From: Saussurea involucrata
Lineage: Eukaryota > Streptophyta > Magnoliopsida > Asterales > Asteraceae
Direction of reading: 5' to 3'
Assembly: GCA_033807775.1 (NCBI GenBank)
Contig: CM066322.1
Span: 20,511,001-20,575,000 of the forward strand
DNA: 64,000 bases
Notes under the pieces: model-generated
Told to the model about the DNA's origin: nothing
The model's database searches: none
What the model saw: the letters and a program-made list of their open reading frames with translations, nothing else
Shown: positions 58,822-64,000 of the stretch, one piece after another
Layout of the letters: every line of letters begins with the position of its first letter
How positions within the stretch are numbered: position 1 is the first letter of the stretch
Position numbers and translations under genes: made by a program

Positions 58822-59049
58822 CTACCTTAGGATTTTGATGATGAATGTTTGAATCTACATGCTTACTTTTGGTAGCGACTAACTTTTTGCTTCACTTTCT
58901 TCTCCATGGATGTAACCGAAGACCCAGAGGTAAGTTTGTTGAAGATGACGATTCAACTTGCAAATGGGTTGACGTTGTGGAACGGAGTAACCCAAAAGAC
59001 GCCAATGACCCCTCCCCCTCTTCTTGAACACATGTTCCACATTGCATAA
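58822..59049. other. Intergenic stretch, nothing recognised
   Basis: Short ORFs on both strands (58845-59027, 58879-59073) overlap the hAT flank and MITE edge, and have no family resemblance. Confidence 0.35.
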
Positions 59050-59398
59050 GAGCATCTCCAACAACTTCCCCAAAATGGGGAAAATGGAGAAATGAGAATT
59101 TTAGGCTAATATTTTTGCTCCAACAGCTTCCCCAAAACCATCCCTAAAATTGAGAAAGTTGGAAAGAGAAGGTTTTTTCTCCAAATATGAAGATCACTCA
59201 AAAAATGATTACCAAGTGAAAGGACCAATAAGAAACTTTAAAAATAAATATGTAGAGAGAGATAATATTTTAATATTTTAATTAATGTTGGATTCTCCAA
59301 AATGAAAAAGCTGTTGGAGATGAATGTAATTTTTTAGGGATTTTGGCTTTTGATTCTTCATGTTGGAGAAAATTTTGAAAAAGCTGTTGGAGATGCTA
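59050..59398. mobile_element. Tourist-like MITE, copy B
   Basis: Starts GAGCATCTCCAACAACTTCC and ends AAGCTGTTGGAGATGCTA (one base off). TSD TAA at 59047-59049 and 59399-59401. Inverted orientation of the internal text relative to copies A, C and D. Confidence 0.85.
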
Positions 59399-59401
59399 TA
59401 A

Positions 59402-59805
59402 CTCAACCTCCCTAAACTTCTTTTTTCTTTCTTTTTTCTTTCTTTTTAGTTAAAAAATGAACACATTTTTCTTGACTGTAGTTAAAAGGTATGTGTTATG
59501 TTACTCATGAGCTATGATTGTGTTTCCCCCTTTTTCTATTTGTAGGCAAACAATTTTGTTGCTTTCTGATTTTAGATACCAAGTTCTTTAATGAACAAAA
59601 ATATTGAATTTAAAGAGTTGTCTTTGAAGTTTGAACTACTCTTTTTGGTTGTAGTCCATTTTTTCCAAATACTTGTGTTGTTAAATGACATATAAAAAAT
59701 TATAATAACCTACATCTAAATCATATTATGCTTTTAAAAAAATATTTCAGATATTAAAAGTTAAAATACAAATTAATTGAACAGTTCACTAATATGTAGG
59801 TCATT
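59402..59805. other. Intergenic stretch, nothing recognised
   Basis: AT-rich with CTTTTTTCTTTC runs near 59420. No gene or element ends seen. Confidence 0.4.
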
Positions 59806-60235
59806 GGTTACCTCTAGAGATGCACATTGCATTAAGATGAACGAAGACCAAGAATCAAGCTTTTGGGGAGCAGTTTTAGACCTTTGTAATCTAATCAGAT
59901 GAAGTTTTTGGACCAAATATTGGTCCTTTACAAGCCTGATTCTCGTTATCTCTAGTTTATACAGAACTAATAATATGATCAAAAGACCCCTAAAAACATG
60001 TAGAATGTGTGTTACTTTTTTATCATTTTTTATTACTTTTAATATGAACTAACAATTATTAGACCTTTTGACCGGGTTTGAACCGAGCCTAAATTGATCA
60101 TGAACTGGGCTTGTAAGGACCAATCTTCGGTCCAAAAACTTCAACTGATTAGATTGTAAAGGTCTGAACCTAGTCCTAGAAGACCTGGTTCTCAGTCTTC
60201 AATCATTTTATGTAATGTGCATCTTTAAGGGTAAC
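59806..60235. mobile_element. Fold-back (hAT-like) element
   Basis: Long imperfect inverted arms of about 130 bp: the left starts GGTTACCTCTAGAGATGCAC and carries CTTTTGGGGAGCAG and GTTTTTGGACCAAA; the right carries their inverse and ends GTGCATCTTTAAGGGTAAC. No clear TSD. Confidence 0.65.
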
Positions 60236-60446
60236 TAGAAAGAGATGTTTACGTTGGTTCCTTTCCATGTTGGCTCAATTGTTTTTCAAACGTATTGAAG
60301 GCCATAGATGATTCTGGTTCGGTGGTCGTAGGTTTCACATGATGTAGAAGTAATGTGAACAAATAAAGTGTAGACTACCTTTATGCCACATGATGTACAA
60401 GTACTATGAACAAATTCCTCATTGTCCAGTAATTAACTAAATCTAA

Positions 60447-60797
60447 GAGCATCTCCAACAGATTCTCTATAATTTCTCTAAAATAGAGAATCAAAAGCCA
60501 AAATTCCTAAAAAAATACATTCATCTCCAACAGATTTCCCATTTTGGAGAATCCAACATTAATTAAAATATTAAAATATTATTTCTCTCTCTACATATTT
60601 ATTTTCAAATGTTCCTATTGGTTCTCTCACTTGGTAATCATTTTTGGAGTGATCTCCATATTTGGAGAAAAAAACCTTCTCTCTCCAACTTTCTCCATTT
60701 TGGGGATAGTTTTGGGAAAGCTGTTGGAGCAAAATATTAGCCCAAAATCCTCATTTTCTTCATTTTCCCCATTTTGGGGAAGCTGTTGGAGATGCTC
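60447..60797. mobile_element. Tourist-like MITE, copy C
   Basis: GAGCATCTCCAACAGATTCT at the left, AGCTGTTGGAGATGCTC at the right; TSD TAA at 60444-60446 and 60798-60800. Confidence 0.92.
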
Positions 60798-60800
60798 TAA

Positions 60801-61094
60801 CAACTAAGTTGACTACATTGAATCTTGTTCACAAACGTGGTTCACATACAAACCCATCGACTCCATATGAACGAGGTGTTCAAATCCAACAATATCATGT
60901 AACCAATATGATCATCTTGTTCACAAGGGTAAACTTATTTGAACTAGTCTCACCTATTCCAAAAAATAAATTGATCTAAACGTCCTAAACATAAAATGAA
61001 AATAAAGTGTTCCGGTGAATATCCTTGGTTCATGACTCTCCCTATCAAGAATAAAAAACATACACACAGAACATGTTCACAGGGTGAACCATCA
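60801..61094. other. Spacer between MITE copies C and D
   Basis: No gene or element ends recognised. Confidence 0.35.
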
Positions 61095-61460
61095 GAGCAT
61101 CTCCAACAGCTTCCTTATCATTTTTCCAAAATGGGGAACCAAAAGCCAAAATTCCCAAAAAATATACATTCATCTTCAACAGTTTTCCCATTTTGGAGAA
61201 TCCAACATTAATTAAAATATTAAAATATTTCATATATCTATTAAAATATTATTTCTCTCTCTACATATTTATTTCCAAACTTTTCTATTGGTCCTCTCAC
61301 TTGATAATCATTTTTGGAGTGATCTCCATATTTGGAGAAAAAAAACCTTCTATCTCCAACTTTCTCCATTTTGTGAATAGTTTTAGGGAAGCGGAGCACA
61401 ATTTTAGTCCAAAATCTCCATTTTCTCCATTTTCCCCATTTTGGGGAAGCTGTTGGAGAT
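61095..61460. mobile_element. Tourist-like MITE, copy D (right end truncated)
   Basis: Starts GAGCATCTCCAACAGCTTCC; the right end stops at AAGCTGTTGGAGAT and lacks GCTC, and no TSD is left. It contains a small duplication (TTAAAATATTTCATATATCT) absent from the others. Confidence 0.8.
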
Positions 61461-61671
61461 TTTAGATTTGTTGGTGTATACCTTGTTTAGGTAATGATTG
61501 TTTGTTACCTTAATTGTAGTCGATTACCTTAAATGTAAGTGATTATGTATCTTAATAATGCCCGTAATTGTCCTTTTTTGATGGCAATTGTTTTTAATAG
61601 AAATTGCAAAATGTCCTTGTTTAACTAGAGCCATTGCTTTTAGTTGTTGAGTGAGTTAGATTGGTCCCACA

Positions 61672-62167
61672 TGTTTAGTTACAACAAAATGTCTACTTCT
61701 TAGGTATTGTTTGGCAAGAAAAACTAGCAGTTTTTTTGTGGTACATATTTGGATGACTATAAGCTAGCTTATAAGTTAGCTTTTTAAAAAACTACAAGGA
61801 GTAGTGTTTAGGAAGCTTATGAAGCTTTTTACATTTTTATTCCAAATATACCCTTAATATTTTATACAAATCCCAAAACTACCCAAACCCTTTTCAAAAT
61901 GAATAGGACGTCTCCAATTATTATTAATAAATATTAATTTTTTAATTTAATTATTATTAATTAATAAAAATTAATTTATATTAACCGAAAATTATTAAAT
62001 TAAATTTTAATTATATATTGATATTAATTTTTAATTACTTAGAGTTATTTTAATCATATAAATTTTTTATATATATAATATATTTTAATTACCAACTATT
62101 ATTATTTTTTAAGTATTATTTGATTATTTTTTTCAAATTATATGTAACGGTTATTTAAAATCATAAG

Positions 62168-62205
<38 letters not shown>

Positions 62206-62632
62206 CTAAAACCTGTTTTAACAAATTAAAAATTTATGGTATATATGTAATAATAAATTTTAAATTCTTTTAATTAACATGTTGTATTATTTAATTTTTT
62301 TTACTATATTGGTTGTATTAATTAACATATTATATTTTTATAAATTTATTTTAATTATATAATTAAATATCGTAATTGATAATTTTTTTTGAAGATGTCA
62401 TTTTTGGTCATTTTACATGTTTATAAGCTAGTTTTGTCAAACGTGACTTTTTCATCAGCTAGCTTATCAGCTACCAACTAGCTTATGAGTCAACAACTAA
62501 CTTATCAGCTAGTTTGTCAAACATAGCCTTAGTCCTCACATGAAGACCCACATATCATATATATGTAGTTACAACAGAATGTCCACTTCTTAGTCCTCAC
62601 ATGAAGACCCACATATCATATATATGTAAATT
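61672..62632 (+). repeat. Tandem duplication, first copy split by a MITE
   Basis: A unit of about 75 bp containing TAGTTACAACAGAATGTCC, ACTTCTTAGTCCTCACATG and AAGACCCACATATCATATAT occurs twice. The first copy is cut after ACTTCTTA by the element at 61703-62528, and the second follows directly (from about 62566). Confidence 0.8.
61703..62528. mobile_element. PIF/Harbinger-like MITE, 826 bp
   Basis: Left end GGTATTGTTTGGCAAGAA, inverse of right end GGCTATGTTTGACAAACT. TSD TTA at 61700-61702 and 62529-62531. TAAGCTAGCTTATAAG-like palindromes are subterminal at both ends. The centre is very AT-rich, with an (AT)n run near 62170-62202. Confidence 0.8.
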
Positions 62633-62834
62633 AGAAACCTAAAAACCCCTCACAACATAACATGTGACATTTTATCAGAAATATAAATAAGTTATTAATT
62701 ATGAATGTTTGATTCATAATGAAATACGTGTATATAGAACCATATTCATCATGAATGTGATTGAATGTTCATTCTAAAGATGAACATGTGACGTGATATG
62801 AACAATTACTAATCAATTTTGGGTTATTCTCTAA

Positions 62835-62837
<3 letters not shown>

Positions 62838-62894
<57 letters not shown>
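62838..62894. repeat. (AT)n followed by (GA)n microsatellite
   Basis: A TA run passes directly into a GA run just before the fold-back element. Confidence 0.85.
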
Positions 62895-62900
<6 letters not shown>

Positions 62901-63150
62901 GTTCAAGGGAAAGCCTCAAAAAACGGAAAACTGAAGAACACCCTATGAGCCATTCATCTGGACGGTATACACTTGTGCAAACAGGTAAATAGTTGACTTT
63001 TTGGTTTTATGCACACGTGCATTATGCATTTGTGCATATATGCACAAATGCATGTTACAAATAACATGTATGCACAAGTGCATACCGCCCAGATGAAGGG
63101 CTCCTAGGGTGTTCTTCAGTTTTCCGTTTTTTTGAGGTTTTTCATTGAAC
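62901..63150. mobile_element. Fold-back MITE
   Basis: 250 bp, almost wholly palindromic: GTTCAAGGGAAAGCCTCAAA, ACGGAAAACTGAAGAACACC and TGCACTTGTGC-like motifs at the left are answered by GGTGTTCTTCAGTTTTCCGT and TTGAGGTTTTTCATTGAAC at the right. It sits in TA-rich DNA; the TSD is unclear. The minus-strand ORF across it is not a gene. Confidence 0.75.
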
Positions 63151-63500
63151 ATGACCCTATATATATATAGGATGATAATCAAATGAGAACCTAAAATAGG
63201 TTGAGAACCGTGAAAACCAATCTAAGCCGTTAATTGAATAATATGATATATATTATATATATATATATCATATAATAGGATTGAGTTCCGGTGAAAAGTG
63301 TTACATTTTGTGAGAAATATAAGAAGTGATTATCAACGTTTGATAAAGATAGACGAACATTAGAATGAGATGCACGAAAATAAAATGCACCAGATCAATT
63401 TTTTTGAGCGGTACTTCATAAAAAAAAATTGATTAAAAGTGATCGGTAAATTTTGAATATTTGTTTCACCCCTGGTTGTCGTTGAAACTACGGTTAGGTC
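63151..63500. other. Intergenic stretch with AT runs
   Basis: Contains GAGAACCTAAAATAGGTTGA and further TA runs (63240-63285), possibly old MITE pieces. No gene. Confidence 0.35.
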
Positions 63501-64000
63501 GTCTTTCTTTCTTTATGATGTTATGTGATATATACACACACTCATCGGTCGCTTCCCAAATCTATCGAGTGCTAAAAGGGAAGGGAATACCAGAGGGAGC
63601 TGCTTCATTCTCTATCGCTTTTCTCGGTACGTAAAAACCCTTCAAATTCACACAACGCATGACTATACCATTAGGTTTTGGCCTTCATTCATACTCGCTT
63701 TTATCTCCGATGCTTAACTAATTAGGCTTTGATTTCAATGGATGCCTGCCTGCTTAAAGATTTTTTAACTCACAACCCTAAGATTGCACTTCGCCTTGCA
63801 AATTAGCTTTTTTTTCTTTTCTTCTTCTTCTTCTAAAGTTTTATTCTAGTATGATGTTAATGAATTTATGGATATGCTGGTATTTTGAGAATTTTAGGTA
63901 CAATTTATTTGGGAAAATGGAGAATCTGATTATGTTCATGACTGTGGATATATAACTATATATATATATATATATATTTTGAATTTGTGATTATTTTGAT
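63500..64000 (+). promoter_or_regulatory. Possible 5' UTR and leader intron of a gene beyond the window
   Basis: The composition changes from AT-rich transposon DNA to a mixed, pyrimidine-containing leader. A TATA-like GTGATATATACACAC is near 63525, then AAAGGGAAGGGAATACCAGA and GCTTCATTCTCTATCGC, then a splice-donor-like CTCG/GTACGTAAAA at about 63627. The rest is T-rich, intron-like, with no ORF before the window ends. This is inference from layout only. Confidence 0.3.

Overview
The window is plant nuclear DNA, from a dicot judging by the mixture of element families. An Asteraceae genome such as lettuce or chicory is my guess from general resemblance, not something the sequence proves. It is a repeat-rich intergenic region. 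Only two genes look like host genes: a minus-strand gene at 12942-13679 and a plus-strand paralogue at 22363-23052, placed head to head. Both encode small serine-rich proteins of an uncharacterised plant family that share an FCGKVI motif and a C-terminal FMFG...EM block. A possible 5' leader of a third gene lies at the extreme right end. Nearly everything else is transposable elements, many with both ends and target-site duplications (TSDs) readable.

Layout. 1-8677: 3' part of an LTR retroelement with an intron-containing gag-like gene; its 3' LTR is split by a complete gag-only Ty3/Gypsy element (4515-8544). 8678-11396: simple repeats and one end of a CACTA transposon. 11407-12656: Mutator-like element. 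12942-13679: host gene 1. 14288-15542: mini-CACTA and a Mutator-like MITE. 15701-22111: a long-inverted-repeat element holding a gag-only Copia retroelement, which holds a solo LTR. 22363-23052: host gene 2. 23204-31439: decayed Copia element with a TRIM-like element in its 5' LTR. 32773-52205: Harbinger-like element > minus-strand Copia (32853-51170) > Tekay-type chromovirus (33789-46978) > a reduced Tekay derivative (42427-46954) plus two MITEs. 52567-58813: hAT-like > Harbinger-like > Helitron (53254-57666) > Tourist-like MITE. 58822-63500: more Tourist-like MITEs, fold-back elements and microsatellites. 63500-64000: possible 5' UTR and leader intron.

How the parts relate. The retroelements form a series from coding to non-coding. 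The Tekay element at 35761-40338 has gag, protease, RT, RNase H, integrase and chromodomain in one frame, broken by two stops. The element at 4515-8544 keeps an intact gag but has lost pol. The element at 42427-46954 has lost almost everything. The last two share the same protease substitution and the same deletion junctions, so they seem to descend from one non-autonomous lineage. The minus-strand Copia has an in-frame deletion that removes the RT catalytic core. I found no tRNA, rRNA or CRISPR array, and no clearly new molecular system. The best leads are the 56-bp direct repeats flanking the Helitron, the dense short-motif arrays inside Tekay-family LTRs, and the shared deletion lineage.
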